Source: Burkholderiales bacterium (lineage in GTDB: Bacteria > Pseudomonadota > Gammaproteobacteria > Burkholderiales > Burkholderiaceae_B). Taken from it: a stretch of DNA of 37,768 nt. Below are positions 1 to 8,380 of this stretch, one piece after another; positions within the stretch are counted from its first letter, which is position 1, and every line of letters starts with the position of its first letter. The position numbers and the translations under genes are program-made. The stretch covers positions 1 through 37,768 of the forward strand of contig JAIXTE010000060.1 in the NCBI GenBank assembly GCA_027484315.1, in the 5' to 3' direction. A model generated the notes under the pieces. The model was not told the origin of the DNA. It saw only the letters and a list, made by a program, of their open reading frames with translations, and searched no databases.

Positions 1-259
1 AGAACATCATCAGGCAACCGATGACCTTGATGAAGTTGGTGATCATCATCACCTTGCCCTTGGGAAGGGTGTCGGCAAATCCGCCTACAAACGGCGCAAG
101 CACTACATAAGACACCACGAAAAAAAGTTTCAGCAGCGGTGTCATCCAGTCGGGCGACTGGATTTGAAACAGCAATGCGATGGCCGCAATCAAAAGTGCG
201 TTGTCTGCGAGCGACGAGAAAAACTGCGCCGCCATGATGGTGTAAAAGCCGGGTTTCAT
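1..259 (-). CDS. lplT: Lysophospholipid transporter LplT-like MFS protein, N-terminal part
   Basis: Only the first 86 codons lie in the window; the gene runs off the left edge. The reading frame starts at the ATG on the minus strand (257-259) with MKPGFYTIMAAQFFSSLADN, followed by hydrophobic helices and a loop with GGFADTLPKGKVM. This matches the start of the MFS family of LplT lysophospholipid flippases: a first helix ending in SLADNALLIA, a second helix, then a DxxPKGKVM loop. In that family the protein moves lyso-phosphatidylethanolamine across the inner membrane for re-acylation. It is divergent from alr with 157 bp between the starts. The assignment rests on the N-terminus alone, so a different MFS exporter remains possible. 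Confidence 0.7.
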   Translation of the reverse strand, partial: MKPGFYTIMAAQFFSSLADNALLIAAIALLFQIQSPDWMTPLLKLFFVVSYVVLAPFVGGFADTLPKGKVMMITNFIKVIGCLMMF

Positions 260-416
260 TCAACTGTGAATTGTGCAAAGTCCATTAAGTGCGACTTCGC
301 CGTTTCGCTGCTCGTTCAACGGTGTTGTGGCGTTATATCATATCCAGACCGAAAGCGTATTACGCGATCTCGTTTTTATAAAGTTCCAGCCAACCTTTAA
401 ATCAGCTCCCATTCCG

Positions 417-1517
417 ATGCCGAGACCCATTCGAGCAGTGGTTGATCCCTCTGCAATTTCAGCCAATATCATTAAAATCAAGCAGTTGCTGAAGGGTGCC
501 GCTGTCATGCCTGTGGTGAAGGCAAACGCCTACGGGCATGGGTTAGGGCGGGTTTTCCCCGGTTTTCAAAATGCAGATGCTTTAGCGATTCTGGAGATTG
601 AAGGCGCAGCAACGCTGAGGGCTTGTGGCTGGACAAAGCCGATTGTTTTGCTGGAAGGCTGTTTTGATGACGCCGATTTGAACCGGGCCATTGAATTGCA
701 ATGCGACTGGGTCGTTCACAGCATCGACCAGTTGCACGACCTTGAAAAGCTGGTAAGCAAATCCTTCGGCTACAAGCCCCGGATTTACCTGAAGCTGAAC
801 ACGGGTATGAACCGGCTGGGTTTTCAGCCCACCGATGGAGCAGCAGCCATTGCTTGGCTGGATCAATTCGTTACAAAAAATGCCTGGCCTTCACCAGTCT
901 TGATGACCCACTTTGCCAATGCAGACGAAGCCGACCCGCGCGACCGCAAGCCCCTGGCCGAAGCGCAACACCAACAGCTGACACAGCTGAAACCAGCACA
1001 CTGGCAAAGCAGCCTGGCTAATTCGGCCGGTATATTGAATTTCCCCGAACTGGCTGGCGACATCGTTCGGCCAGGCATTGCCATTTATGGTGCTTCGCCA
1101 GGCCCCCAAACAGCTGCCAGCTACGGTTTGAAGCCAGCCATGACCTTGAGCAGCGAGATCATCGCAATTCAGTCAGTGAAAAAAGGCGAACGGGTTGGCT
1201 ATGGTTCCCGTTGGCAGGCCACCGAAGATGGTCGAATTGGGGTTGTGGCCTGTGGTTATGCAGATGGTTATCCAAGGCATGCGCCGGATGGAACACCCGT
1301 GTGGATAGAGGGCCGCATTGCATCGGTGGCTGGCAGGGTCTCCATGGACATGATGACCATTGATCTCAGCAACATTCCCGAAGCGAAGGTCGGCAGCACT
1401 GTCGAATTGTGGGGAGCTAATGTTCCAGTTGATCTGGTGGCAGATCACTGTGGCACCATTGGCTATGAACTGTTGTGCGCAATTGCCCCCCGCGTGCCTT
1501 TTCAATCGCTCGTATAG
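417..1517 (+). CDS. alr: Alanine racemase (PLP-dependent)
   Basis: Interconverts L- and D-alanine for peptidoglycan synthesis; cytoplasmic, pyridoxal phosphate-dependent. The frame is open upstream to 273, but family length and the MPRPIRAVVD start favour the ATG at 417, giving 366 aa, the usual size. Lys35 sits in VVKANAYGHG, the PLP-lysine motif. The second catalytic residue is Tyr262 in RVGYGSRW, followed by the conserved CGYADGYPR and RVSMDMMTIDL segments. The N-terminal two thirds form the TIM-barrel domain and the rest the beta domain. radA starts 26 bp downstream on the same strand, so the two may be co-transcribed. No missing key residue was seen. Confidence 0.95.
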   Translation: MPRPIRAVVDPSAISANIIKIKQLLKGAAVMPVVKANAYGHGLGRVFPGFQNADALAILEIEGAATLRACGWTKPIVLLEGCFDDADLNRAIELQCDWVVHSIDQLHDLEKLVSKSFGYKPRIYLKLNTGMNRLGFQPTDGAAAIAWLDQFVTKNAWPSPVLMTHFANADEADPRDRKPLAEAQHQQLTQLKPAHWQSSLANSAGILNFPELAGDIVRPGIAIYGASPGPQTAASYGLKPAMTLSSEIIAIQSVKKGERVGYGSRWQATEDGRIGVVACGYADGYPRHAPDGTPVWIEGRIASVAGRVSMDMMTIDLSNIPEAKVGSTVELWGANVPVDLVADHCGTIGYELLCAIAPRVPFQSLV

Positions 1518-1528
1518 CGCAGATTCAT

Positions 1529-1534
1529 AAAGGA
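1529..1534 (+). promoter_or_regulatory. Ribosome binding site deciding the TTG start of radA
   Basis: AAAGGA lies 9 nt before a TTG at 1544. The only in-frame ATG upstream (1475) is inside alr and would add 23 residues before the zinc finger, which are not found in this family. Confidence 0.6.
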
Positions 1535-1543
1535 CAAGCCGTT

Positions 1544-2926
1544 TTGGCCAAAAGTAAAAGTCAATATCAATGCACCGAGTGTGGTTCTGTTTTTCCCAAA
1601 TGGCAGGGCCAGTGCACCGATTGCAACAGCTGGAACACCCTGGTGGAATCGATGGCCAGTGCCGCTGCACCACCCAAGCACAGCCGTTTCGCCGCATTGG
1701 CCGCCCAAAGCAACACGGTGATCAAGCTGGCCGACATCCAGGCACAAGACCACCCGCGCTTCAGCAGCGGTGTGCCGGAATTTGACCGTGTATTGGGCGG
1801 GGGCATGGTACCCGGCATGGTGGTGTTGCTCGGGGGCGATCCTGGTATTGGCAAATCAACCCTGTTGCTGCAGTCCATGGTCACCTTGGCCAAAACCACA
1901 TCAGCCCTGTATGTCAGCGGTGAAGAGTCTGCGGGTCAAATTGCGTTGCGCGCGCAACGATTGGGTTTGGAGCATGCCAACCTCAGTGTCTTGACCGAAA
2001 TACAACTGGAGCAGATTGTTGCCCAGCTTGAAATATTGAAACCCCATGTTTTGGTGATCGATTCAATTCAGACTCTGTACACCAGTGAATTGAGTGCAGC
2101 CCCGGGTTCTGTCAGCCAGGTTCGCGAGTGCGCAAGCCAGTTGACCCGCTTGGCCAAAGCCTTGGGAATCACCACAATTCTGGTCGGTCATGTCACCAAG
2201 GAAGGTACTTTGGCCGGGCCGCGTGTTCTCGAACACATTGTGGACACTGTGTTGTACTTTGAAGGCGACTCGCAGTCATCTTTTCGCCTGGTTCGGGCTT
2301 TTAAAAATCGGTTTGGCGCCGTGAACGAATTGGGCGTGTTTGCCATGACAGACCGGGGCCTGAAAGGGGTCAACAATCCTTCCGCCCTGTTTTTATCGCA
2401 ACAGGCTGAATGGGTTGCCGGCTCCTGTGTCATGTGCACGCAGGAAGGGGCGCGACCCTTGCTGGTTGAAATTCAGGCTCTGGTGGACGCGTCCCACTCG
2501 CCTGCACCTCGGCGTTTGTCAGTGGGGCTTGAACAAAACCGCCTGGCCATGTTGTTGGCAGTGATGCACCGCCACGCCGGTTTGCAGTTTTTTGATCAGG
2601 ATATTTTCATCAATGCGGTGGGCGGGGTTCGAATTTCGGAACCTGCGGCTGACCTGGCCATTGTGTTGGCCATGGTGTCGTCTTTGCGGAACAAACGCCT
2701 GCCCAAAGAATTGGTGGTGTTCGGTGAAATTGGCTTGTCAGGCGAATTGCGTCCTGCACCCCGCGGGCAGGAGCGTTTGCGGGAAGCGGCCAAGCTGGGC
2801 TTCACCCATGCCATTGTTCCGGCCAGCAATGCACCCAAGCAACCAATAGATGGTATCGAAGTCATCGGTGTGGATCGGGTTGAAAAAGCGCTGGCTGCAT
2901 TGCGTGACAGGCTGGATTGTTTTTGA
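1544..2926 (+). CDS. radA: DNA repair/recombination ATPase RadA
   Basis: RadA is a RecA-like, DnaB-type hexameric ATPase that promotes branch migration of recombination intermediates. Starting at TTG 1544 (supported by AAAGGA) gives 460 aa, the normal length. Domains in order: N-terminal C4 zinc finger (Cys10, 13, 24, 27); RecA-type ATPase with Walker A GGDPGIGKST (97-106); the RadA-specific KNRFG motif near residue 255; and a C-terminal Lon-protease-like domain (VGGVRISEPAADLA, GEIGLSGELRP) lacking the protease catalytic pair, as usual for RadA. It follows alr by 26 bp. The longer frame from ATG 1475 overlaps the end of alr by 43 bp and is judged less likely. Confidence 0.93.
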   Translation: MAKSKSQYQCTECGSVFPKWQGQCTDCNSWNTLVESMASAAAPPKHSRFAALAAQSNTVIKLADIQAQDHPRFSSGVPEFDRVLGGGMVPGMVVLLGGDPGIGKSTLLLQSMVTLAKTTSALYVSGEESAGQIALRAQRLGLEHANLSVLTEIQLEQIVAQLEILKPHVLVIDSIQTLYTSELSAAPGSVSQVRECASQLTRLAKALGITTILVGHVTKEGTLAGPRVLEHIVDTVLYFEGDSQSSFRLVRAFKNRFGAVNELGVFAMTDRGLKGVNNPSALFLSQQAEWVAGSCVMCTQEGARPLLVEIQALVDASHSPAPRRLSVGLEQNRLAMLLAVMHRHAGLQFFDQDIFINAVGGVRISEPAADLAIVLAMVSSLRNKRLPKELVVFGEIGLSGELRPAPRGQERLREAAKLGFTHAIVPASNAPKQPIDGIEVIGVDRVEKALAALRDRLDCF

Positions 2927-3000
2927 TTCAGTTTTGACTTGGCGTTTGTTTGCATCGACAATTGCGCGGATTACTAAAAATTCACTCCCTGAAGCGACCC

Positions 3001-4101
3001 ATGTCAAAAAGCCGTTTGTTATTGCCTTTCGTCGGGCTCTCGTTTGTTTCGCTCTTGCTCACATCATGTTCCCGCCCGGAAATTGATACCACCGAAGTGG
3101 TTCGGCCTGTTCGGGTTGTAGAGCTGCAATCCAGCGGCAGCACCTTCGAAGAAAGCTTTCCTGGTCAAGTCGAGCCACGCCTGCAAGCCAGCCTGAGTTT
3201 TCAGGTAGGTGGCAAGTTGGTCAACAGGCTGGTGGATGTGGGCGACCGGGTCAAAAAGGACCAAGTGCTCGCAAAACTCGACCCCCAGGATTTGAGTCTC
3301 GCACTGCAAGCGGCTCAAGCAAGGTTTGACGCGGCAAACATGGAATTTGTTCAGCTGAAAACTGACCTGGAACGTGCCAAAACGTTGAAGCAGAAAAACT
3401 TCATCAGCCAGGCCGAGCTTGATCGAAGACAACTGGCCCTGGATGCTGCAGCCAGTCGCTTGACGCAAGCACGCGCGCAACTGGGTTCCCAGTCCAATCA
3501 AAAACAATATGGTGACCTGCGTGCACCCAATGATGGCGTGGTGTCCAAGGTGTACGCCGAGGCTGGACAGGTGTTGGCGGCAGGCCAGCCCGTGGTGCAG
3601 TGGGCCAACGAGAATGCCGTTCAGGTCAGCATGGCTGTGCCTGAAAGCCGTGTTTCGGATATTCAGGTGGGGCAGGGCGCGCAAGTGCAATTGTGGTCAG
3701 GTGAGGAGGTGCTGTCTGCCCGTGTGCGTGAAGTGTCTCCGTTGGCCGACCCAGTGACCCGAACTTTCGCGGTACTGCTGGATGTGACTGATTCCAAAAA
3801 GGTGTCCCGGTTTGGCATGAGCGCCACCGTTGTTTTCCGGAAAGAAGTAGAAACCAATGTCTTCAAGCTGCCAATTTCAGCTTTGGTGGCCGAGCACTCC
3901 GGTGCTTTCGTCTGGGTTTTCGATGAAGCACAAGGCATTGTTTCCAAACGTGTTGTTAAACCCCACGACGTGTCAGAAAGCAGTTTTCTGGTCAAGGATG
4001 GGTTGAACAACGGTGAGTTGATAGTCACTGCGGGTACCCACGTGCTCAATGAAGGGCAAAAGGTGCGTCGTTTCGTTGAAACAGGCGATTTGTCCCAATG
4101 A
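3001..4101 (+). CDS. RND efflux periplasmic adaptor lipoprotein (HlyD/MFP family)
   Basis: Membrane-fusion subunit of a tripartite RND efflux pump, predicted to be anchored to the outer face of the inner membrane. The start at 3001 gives MSKSRLLLP, a hydrophobic signal segment and a lipobox-like LTSC with Cys23, so lipidation is likely. It has 366 aa, with the order typical of adaptors: lipoyl/biotinyl half motif (ASLSFQVGGKLVNRLVDVGDRVKKDQVLAKLD), alpha-helical hairpin (about residues 95-155), the second lipoyl half (DLRAPNDGVVSKVYAEAGQVLAAGQP), then beta-barrel and membrane-proximal domains. The stop overlaps the pump start in ATGA (4098-4101), indicating translational coupling. Substrate cannot be told. 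The frame is open to 2950, but that start would add residues before the signal peptide. Confidence 0.88.
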   Translation: MSKSRLLLPFVGLSFVSLLLTSCSRPEIDTTEVVRPVRVVELQSSGSTFEESFPGQVEPRLQASLSFQVGGKLVNRLVDVGDRVKKDQVLAKLDPQDLSLALQAAQARFDAANMEFVQLKTDLERAKTLKQKNFISQAELDRRQLALDAAASRLTQARAQLGSQSNQKQYGDLRAPNDGVVSKVYAEAGQVLAAGQPVVQWANENAVQVSMAVPESRVSDIQVGQGAQVQLWSGEEVLSARVREVSPLADPVTRTFAVLLDVTDSKKVSRFGMSATVVFRKEVETNVFKLPISALVAEHSGAFVWVFDEAQGIVSKRVVKPHDVSESSFLVKDGLNNGELIVTAGTHVLNEGQKVRRFVETGDLSQ

Positions 4102-7100
4102 AGAAAATCAATCTTTCCCGTTGGGCGCTCGAGAACCAGCCTTTGGTTCGCTACCTGTTGGCCGTGTTCATTTTTGCAGGCGTTGCTGCGTTTTTTTCGC
4201 TGGGGCAGGAGGAAGATCCGCCCTTCGTGTTTCGTGGAATGGTTGTTCGCGCGTACTGGCCAGGTGCTACTGCGATGCAGATGGGTCAGCAGGTGGCCGA
4301 TCCGATTGAGAAGGTCATTCAGGAAATTCCTTACGCGTATAAAATCCGGTCTTATTCCAAGCCGGGCGAAACCGTCATCTTCCTGCAGGTCGACGACACA
4401 GCCCCGCCGCAGCAGGTATCTGACATCTGGTACACCACGCGCAAGCGAATCGGCGACATGGCTTACACCTTGCCTAGGGGTGTGGCCGGGCCGTTCTTCA
4501 ACGACGAGTTTGGTGATACTTTCGGCGTGTTGCTGGCATTTTCTGCGGACGGATTCAAATACGCAGAATTGAAAGACTTCGTGCTTCAAGTCCGTCAGGA
4601 AATGCTGAAAGTGCCTGATGTCGCAAAGGTACAGTTGTTCGGCGTGCAGCCCGAAAAGGTCTTCATTGACGTGTCGCACACCAAGATCGCGAAGCTGGGA
4701 ATTTCTGCACAGGACGTATTCAACCAGATCAACAGCCAGAATGCAGTGGCCTCCCAAGGTGTATTAAGTCTGGAAAACCAGAAAGTCTGGTCGAGGGTAC
4801 AGGGGCAGTTCGAGTCGATCGAGGACATTGCCAACACCCCCATTCGGGCTGGAAACAACACCTTGTTGCTCAAGGACATCGCCAGTGTGTACCGGGGATA
4901 TCAAGATCCTCCGATTTCGAAAATGCGCTTCAATGGAAAAGAGGTCATTGGGCTGGGCATTTCCATGGTGAATGGCGGCGACATCATTCGCCTGGGTGAA
5001 GAAATTGCAAAGGTCGAGCGCCGCATTTTGTCTGAGTTGCCAGTGGGCATTGAGTTGCAGCGCGTGGCAGACCAGCCCGAGTCGGTTCGCACTTCAGTCA
5101 GTGAATTCGTCAAGGTATTGATTGAAGCGATTGTAATCGTGCTGGTGGTCAGTTTTCTCAGCCTTGGTTTGCACAGCAAGCCGTTTCGCGTCGACACGCG
5201 CCCAGGCCTGGTGGTTGCGCTAACCATTCCGCTTGTGCTCGCGTTGACGTTTTTGGCCATGTCATTTTTCAACATCAACCTGCACAAGATTTCGCTGGGC
5301 GCCCTGATCATTGCCTTGGGTCTCTTGGTGGATGACGCAATCATTGCGGTTGAAATGATGGTGCGCAAGCTGGAGGAGGGTTATTCCCGCTTCGATGCTG
5401 CCATATTCGCCTACGATTCCACGGCAATTCCCATGCTGACGGGTACGCTGATTACGGCTGCCGGCTTTTTGCCGATTGCGCTGGCCCAGTCGGCCGCAGG
5501 CGAATACACCTACTCCATTTTCGCAGTCACCGCGTTGGCGCTGATTTTGTCGTGGTTCGCAGCCGTTATTTTCGTGCCCTATATTGGTTATTGGCTGCTG
5601 AAAAAACCCAAGGATGGCGAGGGCCACGCCGAGGTGTTTGACACCCCGTTTTACCAACGCTTTCGCCAATGGATTGAAGTGTGTGTCAATCATCGCTGGA
5701 TCACCATCATTGTCACTGTGATTGCCTTCATGGGCGGGGGCTATTCCTTCAAGTTCATTGAGCAGCAATTTTTCCCGGATTCAAACCGGCTGGAAATCAT
5801 GGTGAATCTCTGGCTGCCTGAAGGCACCGCATTTGAGGAAACCGAGCGGCAAGCAATCGAGCTGGAAAAGTGGTTGGGCCAGCAGCCCGAGGTGTCCGGG
5901 TATGCCAGTTTTGTGGGTGATGGTGCGCCACGTTTTTATCTGTCGCTGGATCAAAAGTTTGTTCAGAGCAACCTGGCCGAACTGATCGTGATTCCGAAAA
6001 CTTTCGAGGATCGCGAAGCACTGCGCATCAAGCTCAAAAACCACCTGGAAACCAGCTTCCCCGATATACGCCCACGAATTACCCTGTTGCCCAACGGTCC
6101 ACCCGTGACCTATCCAGTTCAGTTTGTGGTGCAGGGGCCTGATCCCCGCGTAGTGCGTGTAGTGGCCGACAAAGTGAAGCAGGCGGTAGCTGCCAGCGAA
6201 TACACCAGGGGCACGCACGACAACTGGAACGAAAACATCAAAGTCATGAAAGTGGCTGTGGACCAGGCCCGGGCACGCGCCTTGGGGGTGAGCAGCCAAA
6301 GCATTGCAGAATCTTCGCAGGTGATTCTGTCCGGGGCAACCATTGGGCAATATCGGGAAAACAACCGATTGATCGACATCGTGTTCCGCAATCCTGAAAG
6401 CGAGCGGGACACCTTGGCCAAATTGATGAACGCCAACGTGCCCACGGCCAGCGGCGCCTACGTGCCTTTGTCGCAGGTAGGGCGGGTTGATATGGGTTTC
6501 GAGCCTGGCGTCATCTGGCGTGAAGGCGGTGAATTTGCCATCACCGTGAAAGCGGATGTGGTGTCGGGCATTCAAGGCACCACCGTGGCGTTGGCCATGG
6601 ACAAAGCGCTTGAGCCGCTTCGTGCTGGTTTGCCCTTGGGGGTGAGTGTGCACTTGGACGGGCTTGCAGCCGATTCAGGCAAAGCACAGGAATCGATCAT
6701 GGCCAACGTGCCCTTGATGCTGTTCATCGTATTGACTTTGCTGATGTTGCAGCTGAAAAGCTTTGGTCGAACTCTGCTGGTTTACTTCACAGGTCCGTTG
6801 GGAATCATTGGTGCCGCACTGGCTTTGATCATTACTGCGCGCCCGTTTGGTTTCGTGGCACAACTCGGCGTCATTGCCCTGTTTGGCATGATTATCCGGA
6901 ATTCGGTCATTCTGGTGGACCAGATTGAGCAAGACCGCGCTGCAGGCGTTGATCCGTTTGAAGCCATCATCGGCTCCACCATTCGGCGTTCCCGGCCCAT
7001 TCTGCTGACCGCCGCCGCGGCTGTGCTGGCGATGATCCCGCTCATGCGCTCACAATTCTGGGGGCCCATGGCCGTGGCAATCATGGGCGGCCTGATCGTG

Positions 7101-7172
7101 GCCACCCTGTTGACCCTGTTTTTCCTGCCTGCCTTGTATGCGGCAGCTTACAAAATCAGAAAACCCGGCTAA
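4098..7172 (+). CDS. RND efflux transporter, inner-membrane pump subunit
   Basis: Proton-driven RND permease (AcrB/HAE-type superfamily), 1024 aa. The first membrane helix is at about residues 17-36, with a large periplasmic loop before helices from about 336. The proton-relay aspartates are Asp412-Asp413 in LGLLVDDAIIAVE. The second half repeats the fold, with RPFGFVAQLGVIALFGMIIRNSVILVDQIEQ and a final RRSRPILLTAAAAVLAMIPL. The sequence begins NLSRWALENQPLVRYL, typical of the beta-proteobacterial branch with GQEEDPPFVFRG after helix 1, rather than AcrB itself. It is translationally coupled to the adaptor. No TolC-type channel gene follows, so the pump must borrow one. The gene ends directly against the convergent gene at 7173. 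Confidence 0.93.
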   Translation: MKKINLSRWALENQPLVRYLLAVFIFAGVAAFFSLGQEEDPPFVFRGMVVRAYWPGATAMQMGQQVADPIEKVIQEIPYAYKIRSYSKPGETVIFLQVDDTAPPQQVSDIWYTTRKRIGDMAYTLPRGVAGPFFNDEFGDTFGVLLAFSADGFKYAELKDFVLQVRQEMLKVPDVAKVQLFGVQPEKVFIDVSHTKIAKLGISAQDVFNQINSQNAVASQGVLSLENQKVWSRVQGQFESIEDIANTPIRAGNNTLLLKDIASVYRGYQDPPISKMRFNGKEVIGLGISMVNGGDIIRLGEEIAKVERRILSELPVGIELQRVADQPESVRTSVSEFVKVLIEAIVIVLVVSFLSLGLHSKPFRVDTRPGLVVALTIPLVLALTFLAMSFFNINLHKISLGALIIALGLLVDDAIIAVEMMVRKLEEGYSRFDAAIFAYDSTAIPMLTGTLITAAGFLPIALAQSAAGEYTYSIFAVTALALILSWFAAVIFVPYIGYWLLKKPKDGEGHAEVFDTPFYQRFRQWIEVCVNHRWITIIVTVIAFMGGGYSFKFIEQQFFPDSNRLEIMVNLWLPEGTAFEETERQAIELEKWLGQQPEVSGYASFVGDGAPRFYLSLDQKFVQSNLAELIVIPKTFEDREALRIKLKNHLETSFPDIRPRITLLPNGPPVTYPVQFVVQGPDPRVVRVVADKVKQAVAASEYTRGTHDNWNENIKVMKVAVDQARARALGVSSQSIAESSQVILSGATIGQYRENNRLIDIVFRNPESERDTLAKLMNANVPTASGAYVPLSQVGRVDMGFEPGVIWREGGEFAITVKADVVSGIQGTTVALAMDKALEPLRAGLPLGVSVHLDGLAADSGKAQESIMANVPLMLFIVLTLLMLQLKSFGRTLLVYFTGPLGIIGAALALIITARPFGFVAQLGVIALFGMIIRNSVILVDQIEQDRAAGVDPFEAIIGSTIRRSRPILLTAAAAVLAMIPLMRSQFWGPMAVAIMGGLIVATLLTLFFLPALYAAAYKIRKPG

Positions 7173-8018
7173 TCACCATCTCAGCACCTGCGTGGTCCAC
7201 GCAGTGCTGAACTTTTTCAATGGTGTGATGATTTTCTGCTCTGTCAGCAGTTTGTAGCCACTGGCCTTGTGTTGCCCAAGTTCCGCCACACGCATTCGGA
7301 ACAAAGCCCTCAAGGGCCTGGCAAACAGCCTTTGATCCAGTGGCACGGTTTTCCAGGCATTGTTGGCCTGGCTTACCAATTCGTTTGTGACCTGCGTGAA
7401 CAAGGCCCTCGTGGAGTCGTTGTGTTCGCGCCGTTTGAACTGCTCGGCGGGCACACCATGCTGGCTTAACAGCTCGACCGGAATGGGTTGAAAGCCTTGG
7501 TCAAGGTACTTGGCCAACCGGAGAACCTGGCACAGGCGGGTCGCCTCAGTCCAGAATGTCAACAGTCCGTTGCAATCCGTGTCCTGCTCACTGAAACGTA
7601 CCTGGATCAGTTTCGCCCAAGGTGCCATTTCACTGCGCACATCTTTGTGCCAGTCTGCCATGCTGTTGTAGCGTTTTGGCTCGCAGGCACTGGCCACCTT
7701 GTTGATTAACTCTGCCCAATGTTCCGCGGGTACTTTGGCGATCACAGGCTTGGATATCGCACTGACCACCGGGTGCGGGTTTGTGTTGCTGGATGCATCG
7801 GCGAGTGCGTTGCGCCACCAGCCAAGCTTCACTTGAGTCAATCCGGCTTCCAGTTGCTTCAGGCAAGCCTGGCGGAGTTCGTGATTCAATGCAAAGCAAC
7901 CTAACCAGTACGCTTTGAATTCATCGGCCTGAAACAGGGTTGCGTAGTGCAGGGAAGCGGTTTCACCACACACTTTCTCGCGACAGTAAGCCAGCGGGTT
8001 TTCCAGAGAGACTGCCAT
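7173..8018 (-). CDS. Squalene/phytoene synthase family protein
   Basis: 281 aa, fully helical in appearance. The N-terminus (NPLAYCREKVCGETASLHYATLFQ, then QVKLGWWRNAL) and the C-terminal part (FWTEATRLCQVLRLAKYLDQGFQPIPVELLSQHGV) align by eye with the squalene/phytoene synthase fold: the first active-site helix, then the second with its R/L-rich region and the IPxELLxxxGV stretch. The usual aspartate-rich DxxxD metal-binding motifs are poorly kept: the second appears as RLAKYLDQG, and the first helix has no clear DxxxD. It may therefore be one of the divergent members of unknown reaction rather than a true prenyl-condensing enzyme. It stands alone, with no carotenoid or hopanoid genes nearby, and is convergent with the RND pump with no spacer. 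Confidence 0.7.
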   Translation of the reverse strand: MAVSLENPLAYCREKVCGETASLHYATLFQADEFKAYWLGCFALNHELRQACLKQLEAGLTQVKLGWWRNALADASSNTNPHPVVSAISKPVIAKVPAEHWAELINKVASACEPKRYNSMADWHKDVRSEMAPWAKLIQVRFSEQDTDCNGLLTFWTEATRLCQVLRLAKYLDQGFQPIPVELLSQHGVPAEQFKRREHNDSTRALFTQVTNELVSQANNAWKTVPLDQRLFARPLRALFRMRVAELGQHKASGYKLLTEQKIITPLKKFSTAWTTQVLRW

Positions 8019-8087
8019 GACACCTTCTAAAATTGGTTTGTGCGTACAATAAATGACATTGTAAATGCTTGATGGTGGTTTTCAGGC

Positions 8088-8105
8088 TATAATTCGCGCC
8101 TGCCT
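8088..8105 (+). promoter_or_regulatory. tRNA-Leu promoter -10 with GC-rich discriminator
   Basis: A perfect TATAAT (8088-8093) is followed by TCGCGCC just before the tRNA. No good -35 hexamer was seen at 16-18 bp. A GC-rich discriminator is the known mark of stringently controlled stable-RNA promoters. Confidence 0.5.
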
Positions 8106-8190
8106 GCGGATGTGGCGAAATTGGTAGACGCACCAGATTTAGGTTCTGGCGTAGCAATACGTGAAGGTTCGAGTCCTTTCATCCGCACCA
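8106..8190 (+). tRNA. tRNA-Leu (anticodon UAG)
   Basis: 85 nt, class II tRNA with long variable arm. The acceptor GCGGATG pairs with CATCCGC (8180-8186), followed by A and an encoded CCA (8188-8190). The anticodon stem CCAGA/TCTGG encloses the loop TTTAGGT with anticodon TAG. The T arm contains GGTTCGAGTCC. Confidence 0.97.
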
Positions 8191-8222
8191 CTCTTCTTTT
8201 GCCCGGCAATATCCATTGTGGG

Positions 8223-8316
8223 GCTGTCCAGTTTTACCAATCCCCCGCCAAAGCAGCTTCATACTTGTGTAAGATATCGGCAATCGTAGAACCTTTATTC
8301 CATTCCACTGGACAGC
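8223..8316 (+). repeat. Perfect 10-bp inverted repeat in the region before tig
   Basis: GCTGTCCAGT (8223-8232) and its exact reverse complement ACTGGACAGC (8307-8316) are separated by 74 bp in the 190-bp gap between tRNA-Leu and tig. The gap holds no gene. The repeat could close a leader RNA structure or be a pair of protein sites. Confidence 0.45.
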
Positions 8317-8380
8317 GGTCTCTCACCCATTAACCTTTCTTTGGCCTATTGCGCCAAGGCAACCAGTTCAAGAGTTACAA

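Noticed and set aside
3663..4757. 364-aa open frame on the minus strand
   Set aside because: Antisense to the adaptor and the RND pump, both with strong family motifs; no motif of its own.
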